From assembly GCA_023667765.1 (NCBI GenBank), contig JAMOZS010000003.1, positions 1 to 64,000 of the forward strand: DNA of 64,000 nt. Reading direction: 5' to 3'. The DNA comes from Roseburia sp. (GTDB lineage Bacteria > Bacillota > Clostridia > Lachnospirales > Lachnospiraceae). This document shows, piece after piece, positions 44,971 through 54,074 of this stretch (its first letter is position 1; every line of letters begins with the position of its first letter). The notes beneath the pieces were generated by a model. That model saw only the letters and a list, made by a program, of their open reading frames with translations, was not told the DNA's origin and did not search any database. A program made the position numbers and the translations under genes.

Positions 44971-46104
44971 TTACTGAAGCGCTAATTCACGAATGACCTG
45001 TGCCATCCTATCCCATGAGTATTTATATGCTTCCTCTCTGATGCCCCTTATAAAATCATTCTCCCTGTCCTCCGTAAAATATTTCACAATACTGTCGGCC
45101 AGAGCTAAAGTATCCCCTTGATGAACCACATATCCTGTTGTTCCATCTATCACTACCTCCGGCAATCCTCCTACATCTGTAGCGATTACAGGCTTCTCAA
45201 ATCCATAGGCAATTTGTACAATACCGCTCTGTGTGGCAGATTCATAGGGAAGCACTACCAAATCCGCTGCGGCAAAAAATTTTTCTACTTCCTTATCCGG
45301 GATATAACCGTCATAAATATCAACAGCCCCGGCAATATCCCAATCATGAATCATTCGCAAATATTCCTCTTTATTTCCGTCAAAATCTCCCACCACCAAC
45401 AGACGGACGCCGTCAAGCTTTGCAAGGACTTCCGGCATAGCTTTTAACAAATGCCTTAATCCTTTGTATTCTCTTACAAAACCAAAGAAAAGCAAAACCC
45501 TTTCCTCTTCCTTTATCTGCAAAAGCTCCCTTCCTCTTTCTTTAGACATATTCTGCCATTTAAACGTATTATAAGCGGGATGCACCGTTTTCTTATAGCG
45601 CGCTTGCGGTTTGATACTCTTCAGATTGTTTTCATCCTGAGAGGACTGAACAATAAAATAATTTCCTCCGGCAAGCGTCATTTTCGTCAAAAATTTATCC
45701 ATCGGAAAGCGTTCATGAGGAAATACATTATGACAGATAAACATTACCCTTATCCTGCCAATCAATTTTCTGATAGTAAAATAACAGGGAGCAAAGTAAG
45801 GATGCCACCATTGTATAATAACCAAATCCGGGTTTATTTTCCGAATTTTTGACGCTACTCCAAACCAGTTAAAGGGATTGGCGGTTTGAATCGCATAATC
45901 CGTGCCGTCTACTCGAAAGGTATCATCTTCATAATCTTTCTGCTCTCTTCTATACAGGATTTTGGGGTATTGCATCTTAAAAGATAACATATATACATCA
46001 TGTTCCTTTTTCAACGTCCGACACATCAGGCTGGTATAATGAGAAATGCCGCCTTTATAGGGATATATAGGGCCAATCAGAATAATTTTTTTTCTTTGCT
46101 TCAT
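44971..46104 (-). CDS. Glycosyltransferase family 4
   Basis: 377 residues of GT-B fold: IILIGPIYPYKGGISHYTSLM at the N-terminus, VLLFFGFVREYKGLRHLLKA, and the C-terminal donor-site segment LVVLPYESATQSGIVQIAYG with EKPVIATDVGGLPEVV. This is a retaining GT4 enzyme acting on the cytoplasmic repeat unit. Start ATG 46104 follows GGAG by 7 nt; an in-frame TTG at 46122 has no ribosome site. It follows the palindrome at 46151-46196. Confidence 0.9.
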   Translation of the reverse strand: MKQRKKIILIGPIYPYKGGISHYTSLMCRTLKKEHDVYMLSFKMQYPKILYRREQKDYEDDTFRVDGTDYAIQTANPFNWFGVASKIRKINPDLVIIQWWHPYFAPCYFTIRKLIGRIRVMFICHNVFPHERFPMDKFLTKMTLAGGNYFIVQSSQDENNLKSIKPQARYKKTVHPAYNTFKWQNMSKERGRELLQIKEEERVLLFFGFVREYKGLRHLLKAMPEVLAKLDGVRLLVVGDFDGNKEEYLRMIHDWDIAGAVDIYDGYIPDKEVEKFFAAADLVVLPYESATQSGIVQIAYGFEKPVIATDVGGLPEVVIDGTTGYVVHQGDTLALADSIVKYFTEDRENDFIRGIREEAYKYSWDRMAQVIRELALQ

Positions 46105-46150
46105 TCTCTGCTCCAAACGCAATGATTTATAACCATGATAAGAAATTTTT

Positions 46151-46196
46151 CCTATATATAAACAACTCTTGTTGCCAAGAGTTGTTTATATATAGG
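46151..46196. repeat. Perfect 20-bp inverted repeat with 6-nt loop
   Basis: CCTATATATAAACAACTCTT and its exact reverse complement flank GTTGCC. It lies 15 nt after the stop codon of the repeat/NlpC-P60 gene and 47 nt before the GT4 start. Neither strand has a T-run after it, so it is not a canonical terminator; it may protect or process the transcript or bind a regulator. Confidence 0.8.
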
Positions 46197-46211
46197 TTTA
46201 TATAGTATTTG

Positions 46212-48257
46212 TCAATTCAATCGACCATATGCAGAAATATAATAGCTGTCACCTGTTTCATTCGTAAGCTCTTCATCATTCTCTGTACCGGTAGAAGAAC
46301 AGATTAAACGCTCCTTGGTTAAGCTTCTGATTCTAACCGTGTTAGCAGAATGCGTTGTTTCCAGGAAATAATAGCTTTCTCCATCGTTCCCCATATAGAT
46401 GGCAACATGATGGACATGCATCCGTCTTTGATTGATATTGTATATACGGTCGCAGCTTCCTGTCTCTGCTAAATTATCACAGTTTTCATCGTTAAAGAAA
46501 GCAAAATCACCAACCTTCAGCTTATCCGGATTATAAAACAGGGTACCGTCTTTGGCACATTTAATAGCCTGTTCATCTGAATACAGGCCGTACTTTTTGG
46601 TTTTAAAATCTACTCTGGAGTATCCCTCATACATGTCAAAGCTGTCAAATCCCGCCTTATAGCATGCTGCCACAAAGTTACAGCAAGTATAGGTATCCAT
46701 CTTCAAAAGCATTTTCTCTGCCTGCTGTTTGGTATCCGGCCTTATCTCTCCATATTCCTTGCCCAGACAGCTAAGACCAAATTTAAACATTTTAGCGACA
46801 TTCGGATATTTTGTATTATTAACCGTCCAGGTAGCCTTTCCATCAGAACCAAAACTATATTTTACAGCTCCAATCGTCTTAGAAGTATTCTTTATCGCCG
46901 CTCCCGTACTTCTGTCAAAATAATATACTCCGTCCAAACCTGCCTGCTTGGCATTATCTTCGTATACATATTTTAAGCCTTCATAAATATAGGAATAATT
47001 TTTTGACGTCGGAATGAAATAGTATAGCTTTCCATTCTTTTTTGCAATGCCTTCACTGTTGACAATTCCGCTCTTCTCCTTAGGGTCAAAATAATATAAG
47101 TATCCTTTATCTCCCATAGGATAAACGCCTGTCTGCATTTCCAAAGTCTTTTCATCAAAATAGTAATATTTACCCTTGATACATTGCACTCTTAAATGAA
47201 GGATTCCCTTTTTGTCCACACAGTACTTACCGTCAACAATACCGATAGACTTGCCTCCTAAATCGGGATAACCTGTACTGGTGCTGGAATCATAATACTT
47301 ATAATATACCTTTCCCTTTTCGTCTTTTCTCTTTACAATACCGTCAACAATCTCTCCGTTTTCATCACAGTAATAAACCTTACCATCAATTTCAATCTGT
47401 CCGTTCACCTTAAGAATATTTTTATCAGAAAAGACATATCGTTTCCCCTTAATGGTAGTAACTCCCGAAACAGCCAAACCTGTCTTTGGTTTGAAATAAT
47501 AAATATACCCTTTATAACGCTGCCATCCCGTCAATATCTTCATGGTTGACTTATCTATCAAGTACAGTTTCTTACTGGAGACCCTTTGCAGCCCTGTTTT
47601 AACGATTCCCTTATCTCCTACCAGATACATGTCTCCATTGCTGTCTTTTACAACACCCTTAGCGGCATAACCGGTAGCGGAGGACAAGTCGTAATAACGG
47701 CCATAATAACTTCCATTGGACTTTTTAAATTTAACAAAGCCGCTAATGGCATGACCATCCTTCTTATCAAAATAATATCCCTTACCGGCAATCACTTTTG
47801 AAGTGTCGGTTTCTACAATTCCCTTATTTGACGACACATAATATATTTTTTTAGTCTCTGGATCTGTAGCAAGTCCTCTTTTGGCATATCCCGTTTTCGT
47901 ACTGGGGTCAAAAAATACATATTGATTCTTTTTACTTATCTTAACACGGGCTACACCTGTGATGGCATGGCCATCCTCCTTGTGAAAATAATACGTTTTT
48001 CCTTTGACCTCTACCGTCGTATCCTTTTGCATAATTCGGGTTTTTGTATCGAAATAATAATATTTCTTTTTAATCTCCTGTAAACCCTTTACTTTTTTTC
48101 CATTACGATAATAATAGGTATCACCGTTTATCGTAACAAATCCGTTTTTCTTGGCAGCTTCTACACGAAGCGTCGTAAAGCCTCCTATCTCCAGCACAGT
48201 AGTCAAAATAAGCAAAAAAAGCAGCGAACTCAAAATACGGAATGCACGTTTTTTCAT
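46212..48257 (-). CDS. Secreted cell-wall-repeat protein with C-terminal NlpC/P60-like domain
   Basis: 681 residues. A signal peptide (about 1-35, cleavage near VEA-AK) is followed by some fifteen choline/glucan-binding-like repeats (about 40-475) built on units such as GKTYYFHKEDGHAITG and KYYYFDEKTLEMQTG. The C-terminal 190 residues look like an NlpC/P60 cysteine peptidase: Cys525 in TYTCCNFVAACY, His617 in HVHHVAIYMG, and a further His near 636. It would bind and cut wall material outside the cell. AAGGAGGTG precedes the ATG. It sits between the MBOAT and GT4 genes, unusual for an assembly cluster. Confidence 0.82.
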   Translation of the reverse strand: MKKRAFRILSSLLFLLILTTVLEIGGFTTLRVEAAKKNGFVTINGDTYYYRNGKKVKGLQEIKKKYYYFDTKTRIMQKDTTVEVKGKTYYFHKEDGHAITGVARVKISKKNQYVFFDPSTKTGYAKRGLATDPETKKIYYVSSNKGIVETDTSKVIAGKGYYFDKKDGHAISGFVKFKKSNGSYYGRYYDLSSATGYAAKGVVKDSNGDMYLVGDKGIVKTGLQRVSSKKLYLIDKSTMKILTGWQRYKGYIYYFKPKTGLAVSGVTTIKGKRYVFSDKNILKVNGQIEIDGKVYYCDENGEIVDGIVKRKDEKGKVYYKYYDSSTSTGYPDLGGKSIGIVDGKYCVDKKGILHLRVQCIKGKYYYFDEKTLEMQTGVYPMGDKGYLYYFDPKEKSGIVNSEGIAKKNGKLYYFIPTSKNYSYIYEGLKYVYEDNAKQAGLDGVYYFDRSTGAAIKNTSKTIGAVKYSFGSDGKATWTVNNTKYPNVAKMFKFGLSCLGKEYGEIRPDTKQQAEKMLLKMDTYTCCNFVAACYKAGFDSFDMYEGYSRVDFKTKKYGLYSDEQAIKCAKDGTLFYNPDKLKVGDFAFFNDENCDNLAETGSCDRIYNINQRRMHVHHVAIYMGNDGESYYFLETTHSANTVRIRSLTKERLICSSTGTENDEELTNETGDSYYISAYGRLN

Positions 48258-48269
48258 GTAAACACCTCC

Positions 48270-49829
48270 TTAAAATTGTTGATATGCAAATCCTGCCGTA
48301 CTATATCCTGACCCATATACGCCAAAAAGAATAATAACAAAAAAACCAATCAGAAAAACTGCCCAGCGGATTGGCAAATTCTGTTCCGCCAGCTTCGCTC
48401 TGATATTATATTTCACCTGCAAAACACTTACGGCCCACAAGAAAAGAATGCACAAAACAGCATATATCATATTGGTTTTATCCAAGCCAAACTGCAAAAG
48501 CCTCCCGTCAAACCATGTGCTTATGCTCGGCGCACAAAACAATTGTTTTACCATCATCAACGCCTGCGTAAGACTTAAGCCCTTTGTAAGCATCCTGCCT
48601 CCCGCGAAAACACAAAATGTTCTCACAATCCGAAGCGCCTGAAAGCTAAAGCAATCCGTTTTAATATGTAACGCATGATTAAATTTCATAAACAGGTCGG
48701 CGCCGACAACAGAAATGGTAATTAATCCGCCATAATAGATGCCCCATGCAAGATAACCGGCTCCGGTGCCATGCCATAACCCGGTAGATATCCAGGTAAT
48801 CATTACGGGAATACCGGTGACCAGCAGTTTAGCAAGTAATTCCGGCAAATGTTTGTCAGACCATTTCTTAAGTTTTTTAATCGGTTTACATATGGTTAGC
48901 GGATAATATACATAGTCCTTAAACCAGCTTCCCAAAGACATATGCCATCTTCTCCAAAATTCGGGAACCGATTTTGAAAAAAACGGATGATTGAAATTGC
49001 GCTCCAATTCAATCCCAAACATCTCGGAAACTCCTCGTACAATATCCATATATCCGGAAAAATCGGTATAAATCTGAAACACGTCAAAAATAATAGCGAC
49101 CAGATAGATGGTTCCATTATGACCGGTATCAGAAAAAACCTGCGTCGTAAAAATACTCAATCTGTCAGCAATAACCAGCTTTTTAAAATATCCCCATAAA
49201 ATCAACTGTGCGCCCTTAAAGATATTATCGCTGGATACTTTCAAATCCTTTTTTAGTTCAAGCCCCAGCTTATTGTATCTGGAAATAGGCCCCTGGACAA
49301 TATGAGGATAATAAATGGCATACAATAAAAATCTAAAATAATTCGTCTCAAATTCATAACGCTTCCAATAGACATCCAATAAATACCCCACTGTGGAAAA
49401 GGTATAATAGGAAATGCCTAAAGGAACAATTATGCTTGCCGCCAAATCAGGTCTGGCAAGTCTGACTGATAAATAGTTCAACAGCTTACTGTTAATCAGG
49501 ATAGCCAGATTCACTATCAGTACAAGCAATAAAATCCATCTTGCCTTCTTTTTATCCCGCTCTCTCCTGCTTTTCTTTTCCTCTGAGGAGAGATTGCCCT
49601 CTGCAAGAAATTGTTTCTGTTTCTCCCAGATTTTACCGATTTCCTTCGCTCCCAGCCATATCGTGAAGGATGTGAAGAAAATAAAGGGGACTGCTTCCGG
49701 CCCTCCCATGATATAAAATACGATGCTGACAGCCAACAGCATCATCCAACGATGCTTGCGGGGGCAAATGCAAAATAAAAATAGACTTGCCAATATGAAA
49801 AATATAAATTTGATTGATGTAATCGCCAT
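48270..49829 (-). CDS. MBOAT-family O-acyltransferase (DltB/AlgI-like)
   Basis: 519 residues, about eleven membrane segments. FWRRWHMSLGSWFKDYVYYP (291-310) and STGLWHGTGAGYLAWGIYYG with His353 are the two hallmark MBOAT motifs of DltB, AlgI and PatA proteins. In DltB, the acyl group of the carrier protein is passed across the membrane toward an extracellular acceptor. The genes upstream encode an ACP, an AMP ligase and an SGNH protein, so the four look like a DltABCD-type set in the order D-A-C-B. Confidence 0.9.
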   Translation of the reverse strand: MAITSIKFIFFILASLFLFCICPRKHRWMMLLAVSIVFYIMGGPEAVPFIFFTSFTIWLGAKEIGKIWEKQKQFLAEGNLSSEEKKSRRERDKKKARWILLLVLIVNLAILINSKLLNYLSVRLARPDLAASIIVPLGISYYTFSTVGYLLDVYWKRYEFETNYFRFLLYAIYYPHIVQGPISRYNKLGLELKKDLKVSSDNIFKGAQLILWGYFKKLVIADRLSIFTTQVFSDTGHNGTIYLVAIIFDVFQIYTDFSGYMDIVRGVSEMFGIELERNFNHPFFSKSVPEFWRRWHMSLGSWFKDYVYYPLTICKPIKKLKKWSDKHLPELLAKLLVTGIPVMITWISTGLWHGTGAGYLAWGIYYGGLITISVVGADLFMKFNHALHIKTDCFSFQALRIVRTFCVFAGGRMLTKGLSLTQALMMVKQLFCAPSISTWFDGRLLQFGLDKTNMIYAVLCILFLWAVSVLQVKYNIRAKLAEQNLPIRWAVFLIGFFVIILFGVYGSGYSTAGFAYQQF

Positions 49830-49845
49830 AATCTATCTACCTATG

Positions 49846-50073
49846 CTAGCTTAACTCATCAATCATTTCCAGCATGGCGTCAACACTGTCAAAATGCGCC
49901 GCATCCATATATTCCATATCAATTTCAATCGAAAATTCTTCTTCTAATCTGCTCACAATTTCCATCGTATCAATGGAATCCAATACCTGATTGGTAACTA
50001 AAGCTGTTTCGCTTTCAAAATTCACCTCCGGTTTTACTGCCTTTAAAATTTCCAGTAATTTTTCTCTTTTCAT
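49846..50073 (-). CDS. Acyl carrier protein of the Dlt-like module
   Basis: 75 residues with the phosphopantetheine site QVLDSIDTMEIVSRLE (Ser33), close in layout to DltC and other D-alanyl/acyl carriers. AAGGAG lies a few nt before the ATG. It is flanked by the AMP ligase that would load it (46 nt upstream) and the MBOAT that would unload it (17 nt downstream). Confidence 0.88.
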   Translation of the reverse strand: MKREKLLEILKAVKPEVNFESETALVTNQVLDSIDTMEIVSRLEEEFSIEIDMEYMDAAHFDSVDAMLEMIDELS

Positions 50074-50118
50074 TTTTCTTCTCCTTTATACTTCTATACT
50101 ATTTTATCCAAAATCAAA

Positions 50119-51537
50119 TTACAAATCGGTTTCTAAGTTCTTGTACAGTATCTTTCCAGACTCATTCTTAGGAATCTCATCAATATACATCACCTTGATA
50201 GCCGCTAAATTAATATGGGTTGTCTTTGCAAGATAACGCTCGCACTCTTCTACATCATTTTCTGCATTAATATATAATATTAATTTGGTATCGTTCCCAA
50301 CACAGGCGCATTCTATCTGAGGGAACTGATTTCTTATCAGTTGTTCCACCTCATCCAAATTCACTCGACTGCCGTATATTTTCACAAACCTCTTCTTACG
50401 CCCTGTAATATAATAATACCCGTCGGCATCTCTCTTTGCAATATCCCCAGTCTTTAATACCCCGTGCCGTTCGTCTCCCTTTGCCAAATCTGCCGCACAC
50501 TCTGCATAACCCAGAGTTACATTATCGCCCCGGTATACCAACTCGCCGTCCACATCCACATCTGTAATCAAATTCCCATCGTCATCCCTTAGCTCGAACT
50601 GTCCGCCGGGAATAGGGATACCGATACTGCCGCATTTTTCGATGCTCTTATCATAAGGTAAATAGGACATTCTTGCGGTTGCTTCCGTCTGTCCGTACAT
50701 CACCACAAACCTGATGCCCGCTCTTTGCGCAAATTCACTAAATTCCTTATGACGATTATAGGGAAGCTTTCCGCCGGCCTGCGTCATGGTTTTTAACGAC
50801 GGCAAATCCATTGTCATTAATTTTGCCCGCAGATACATCTCATAGGTATAAGCAACACCCACCAGAGAGGTAACCTTCTCTCTTTTTGCAAAATCCCAGA
50901 ACTCTTTTCTTACAACTGGCAGGTCGGTAAGCAGAATGGTTGCCCCCACATTCATATGACTCTGCAAAACCGACAATCCGTAAGTATAATTCATAGGTAA
51001 TGTAGTAATGGCTCTCTCATTTTCATCTAATTCCAGATATTCACAAATGGAATCCGTATTTGCCTGAATATTCCTGTAACTCTGTCTGACAAATTTAGGG
51101 CTTCCTGTCGAACCGGATGTGGTCAGCAATACCGCAAGCTCCTCATAAACAGGATATACTTCCGCATCCTTATTCTCTAAAAGAAGATAATCCTCCCATT
51201 CCAAAACCTTCGTATAAAGAGGAAATTCGTCTCTATTCTCTGCGGGTATGCATAAGTATCTGGGCTGATAGATATGCATCAGATTATCCAGCAGGTTCCT
51301 GTCAATCATGGCGTCCAACAAGATAGGAACCACCCTGTTTTTTAAAAGCGATACATAGCTTATCACAGAACCCAGCGTATTTTTACACAAAATGATTGCA
51401 ACAGAATGCGTTGTAACAAAAGGAGCAACCTTCTCCCCGTATTGTGCCAATTCTTTATAGCTGACAGACTTGCCATTATCCTGTAACAAAGCGATATTCT
51501 CGTCAAAATCCCTTAATCTGTCTACAAAAAAATCCAT
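50119..51537 (-). CDS. AMP-binding acyl/aminoacyl-ACP ligase (DltA-like)
   Basis: 472-residue ANL-superfamily enzyme. The P-loop-like TTSGSTGSPK (139-148), YGQTEATARMSYL, TGDIAKRDADGYYYITGR and the C-terminal catalytic lysine in KNESGKILYKNL are intact. It should adenylate a small acid and load it on the adjacent ACP. It is clearly paralogous to the ligase at 56975-58375. Substrate cannot be read: D-alanine is the Dlt precedent, but the pocket residues are not classifiable by eye. Overlap-free 14-nt gap to the SGNH gene. Confidence 0.88.
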   Translation of the reverse strand: MDFFVDRLRDFDENIALLQDNGKSVSYKELAQYGEKVAPFVTTHSVAIILCKNTLGSVISYVSLLKNRVVPILLDAMIDRNLLDNLMHIYQPRYLCIPAENRDEFPLYTKVLEWEDYLLLENKDAEVYPVYEELAVLLTTSGSTGSPKFVRQSYRNIQANTDSICEYLELDENERAITTLPMNYTYGLSVLQSHMNVGATILLTDLPVVRKEFWDFAKREKVTSLVGVAYTYEMYLRAKLMTMDLPSLKTMTQAGGKLPYNRHKEFSEFAQRAGIRFVVMYGQTEATARMSYLPYDKSIEKCGSIGIPIPGGQFELRDDDGNLITDVDVDGELVYRGDNVTLGYAECAADLAKGDERHGVLKTGDIAKRDADGYYYITGRKKRFVKIYGSRVNLDEVEQLIRNQFPQIECACVGNDTKLILYINAENDVEECERYLAKTTHINLAAIKVMYIDEIPKNESGKILYKNLETDL

Positions 51538-51550
51538 TCATGAGCCTCCC

Positions 51551-52879
51551 TTATTTGACTGTTATATAGGATGAATAATAAGAGTTGCCATATTCATCTA
51601 TTGCATTTACCCACAATTTCATATTGTTATATTCCGAACTAATATCAAAATAAAATTTTTCGTCCTCCTTCCTATACGGCAGCGTATCTAATATCAGATT
51701 CTCGTTTTTATCCACCAGAGAAAATTCCCAGATAAAGGTATGATTATCCATATTATAATAAGGAATGACCATTACCTCTTTTCCACTGTCAGAATCCTCA
51801 ATATTATATTGAATACCAAAAAAGCGGTCCTCCGAATCTATTCGCTCTATGGCGCTGTCATATATCTTATAGTCGTCCTTGCCATCTAATACCTTCATCA
51901 TATAATCTGTAAAAATGGCGCTGCCCACCTCATTTAAATGGTCAAAATCCTTAAAGCAGTCATTCGTTAATGCCAAATCCGCTCTGGATACCGCATTAAA
52001 ATCCATGAAAGAAATATTCTTCTGCTGCGCATAATCGCTTACAAAATCAACAAACAAATCATATGCCGTTGGCTGACAGGCAACATAAAGATCTGTAAAC
52101 GGCATAACATACAAGTGCAGACTCAACTGATTCTCTTTACAATAATCTACAATGCGATTCAGATAAGAAATCTCCCCCTCGTTAAACACGCCCGGATTCA
52201 TCATAATATCCGTGGAGGTTGATTTTATCATTGCGCCTTTTTCTGCAAAGTTGCCATAGGAATCCCAATGGCCTCTTCCCGTATAATTTAACGTATCATC
52301 GCCTCTGTAGGCATAATTCCAATAAGTACTATCCTTCTTTACCGCATTATGATACCAGTTTTTTATACTTAATGCTCCGTTTAGGCTATCCGTATATCTG
52401 CATACCGTAAAAAAGGCATTACTATAATATTCCGGCTGAATCACCTCAAATAAATATTTATACTTATTGATACTGGGCTTCATATAATCCGTTATAATAT
52501 AGGTCTTTGTCTCATCGCCGATTTCCTTTGAAATAGCGGTGGGAGAAACCTCCAGATACACATCCTTTATATCATTTTCTTTGTCGGCTTCCATAAGCAG
52601 ATAATAGGAACCGGCCAAATCCTGAGCCGATGTGGATAACGCAAAACAATTTCTATCAGAATTTTCACTGATTTTAGCGGCGTCTATCCCTCGAAATGTA
52701 TGGGAGGGCCCTATTAACAGCGTATCTATGTTTTCATCTAACGAATATAATTCGTGCATCGTGATTCTGGTAAGAGAATCTATATCATCGACCACTACAA
52801 ATTTTAATCCCATATATATCAAAACGATGAGCAATAAAAAAACAAACACCTTCACCACATTGTATATTTTTTTCTTCAT
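51551..52879 (-). CDS. Membrane-anchored SGNH/DltD-like acyltransferase
   Basis: 442 residues. One N-terminal helix (about 9-30) is followed by an external SGNH-like domain: TLLIGPSHTFRGID places the nucleophile at Ser59, and FKDFDHLNEVG (about 309-318) supplies the Asp311-x-x-His314 pair. The last 110 residues form a beta-rich extension of unknown role. With the downstream ligase, ACP and MBOAT it fits the DltD position, transferring or proofreading acyl groups at the cell surface. First gene after a promoter at 52938-52966. Confidence 0.8.
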   Translation of the reverse strand: MKKKIYNVVKVFVFLLLIVLIYMGLKFVVVDDIDSLTRITMHELYSLDENIDTLLIGPSHTFRGIDAAKISENSDRNCFALSTSAQDLAGSYYLLMEADKENDIKDVYLEVSPTAISKEIGDETKTYIITDYMKPSINKYKYLFEVIQPEYYSNAFFTVCRYTDSLNGALSIKNWYHNAVKKDSTYWNYAYRGDDTLNYTGRGHWDSYGNFAEKGAMIKSTSTDIMMNPGVFNEGEISYLNRIVDYCKENQLSLHLYVMPFTDLYVACQPTAYDLFVDFVSDYAQQKNISFMDFNAVSRADLALTNDCFKDFDHLNEVGSAIFTDYMMKVLDGKDDYKIYDSAIERIDSEDRFFGIQYNIEDSDSGKEVMVIPYYNMDNHTFIWEFSLVDKNENLILDTLPYRKEDEKFYFDISSEYNNMKLWVNAIDEYGNSYYSSYITVK

Positions 52880-52937
52880 AAGTCTATCTTTTCCTATATT
52901 CCATTCAACTTAGTTTACTGCGTGCATATTTTCATTC

Positions 52938-52966
52938 ATTATACATCAAAAACAGACTTATAGCAA
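52938..52966 (-). promoter_or_regulatory. Promoter of the Dlt-like/Wzx cluster
   Basis: TTGCTA and a perfect TATAAT are spaced exactly 17 bp on the minus strand, about 60 nt before the SGNH start. It follows the terminator at 53009-53057, so a new transcript covering 52879 leftward starts here. Confidence 0.65.
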
Positions 52967-53008
52967 GTTTTTTACAGCTTCCTTTTTCTTCATGCTTGGA
53001 AACAGGGC

Positions 53009-53057
53009 AAAAAATACCGCTTTCGGTAAGAGTAACATCTACTCTCACCGGAAGCGG
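53009..53057 (-). terminator. Strong rho-independent terminator
   Basis: An 18-nt stem (CCGCTTTCGGTAAGAGTA with TACTCTCACCGGAAGCGG, two imperfect pairs) with loop ACATC is followed on the minus strand by TATTTTTT. It closes the 64-53 kb gene block 14 nt after the GT2 stop codon. Confidence 0.9.
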
Positions 53058-53070
53058 TTAGAAAAGGAAA

Positions 53071-54018
53071 TCATGCGTCTTTCTCCTCCTTTTTTTCCAA
53101 TCCGGATTTTCTTACATGATACTGAATATCTTCCAATATCTTACGATTTGAGGCTATTACATCAGCCAATATTCCAATAACCCAGCACATAAAGCCAAGC
53201 AAAATCAACATACTCGCCAATATCAGGGATTGTACATGTCCTTTACCAAAAAAAACCAGATAACGCATACCCACTCCTACGCCGCAAAGAAAAGGAATCA
53301 AACCCAGATAAGAAAAAAATCTCAACGGGTTGTACATGATATACGCTCGAATAATCGTCACCATAGATCTTTTTACATATCCAAACATGCTATGAAATAA
53401 TCGAGAGGGGCGAAGCTCCTGATTCGTCCGAACAGGTACCGACATAATTGTCATTTTTGTGCGGCCTGCCTGCACTATTGTTTCCAGTGTGTAAGTATAT
53501 TCATTTACGATGTTGATTCGAAGAGCCGCCTCTCTGCTGTAGGCCCTGAAACCGCTGGGAGCGTCCGGAATATCTGTCTTGGAAGCCTTTCTAACCACCC
53601 AGCTCCCGAAATGCTGCAGCTTTTTCTTTAAGGGCGAAAAATGTTCGGTCGCATCAATAGGCCTCTCGCCAATCACAATATCGGCTTTGCCTTCCAGGAT
53701 GGGGCGAACAATCGTCTCAATATCATCGCCGCAATACTGATTGTCAGCGTCTGTATTCACGATAATATCCGCTCCGTGTTCCAAACACGCTTCGATTCCT
53801 GCCATAAACCCCCTTGCCAAACCTTTATTACGAGTAAAGTTTACCGCATAATTTACTCCCCAGTTCATAGCAACCTCTACCGTATTATCCGTACTGCCAT
53901 CATTCACAATAAGATACTCTATCTCATCTATGCCCTCAATATGCTTCGGCAAATCATTTAATGTAACCTCTAATGTCTCCGCCTCATTGTAACAGGGTAT
54001 CTGTATCATTAACTTCAT
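53071..54018 (-). CDS. GT2, polyprenyl-phosphate sugar synthase-like
   Basis: 315 residues: MIQIPCYNEAETLEVTL, YLIVNDGSTDNTVEV, VNTDADNQYCGDD (metal site) and APSGFRAYSREAA, followed by two C-terminal membrane helices (about 235-255 and 268-290). The layout matches DPM-like GT2 proteins; ArnC/GtrB-type enzymes of this form load polyprenyl phosphate. GAGGG lies upstream of the ATG. Last gene of the acyl-chain block, ending at a strong terminator. Donor sugar unknown; UDP-glucuronate from the nearby ugd is one possibility. Confidence 0.82.
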   Translation of the reverse strand: MKLMIQIPCYNEAETLEVTLNDLPKHIEGIDEIEYLIVNDGSTDNTVEVAMNWGVNYAVNFTRNKGLARGFMAGIEACLEHGADIIVNTDADNQYCGDDIETIVRPILEGKADIVIGERPIDATEHFSPLKKKLQHFGSWVVRKASKTDIPDAPSGFRAYSREAALRINIVNEYTYTLETIVQAGRTKMTIMSVPVRTNQELRPSRLFHSMFGYVKRSMVTIIRAYIMYNPLRFFSYLGLIPFLCGVGVGMRYLVFFGKGHVQSLILASMLILLGFMCWVIGILADVIASNRKILEDIQYHVRKSGLEKKEEKDA

Positions 54019-54074
54019 TTTTCCCTCTTTTCATAGTAAACCCATAACAACTGCTATTCTTTTCCCCTGCTTTT

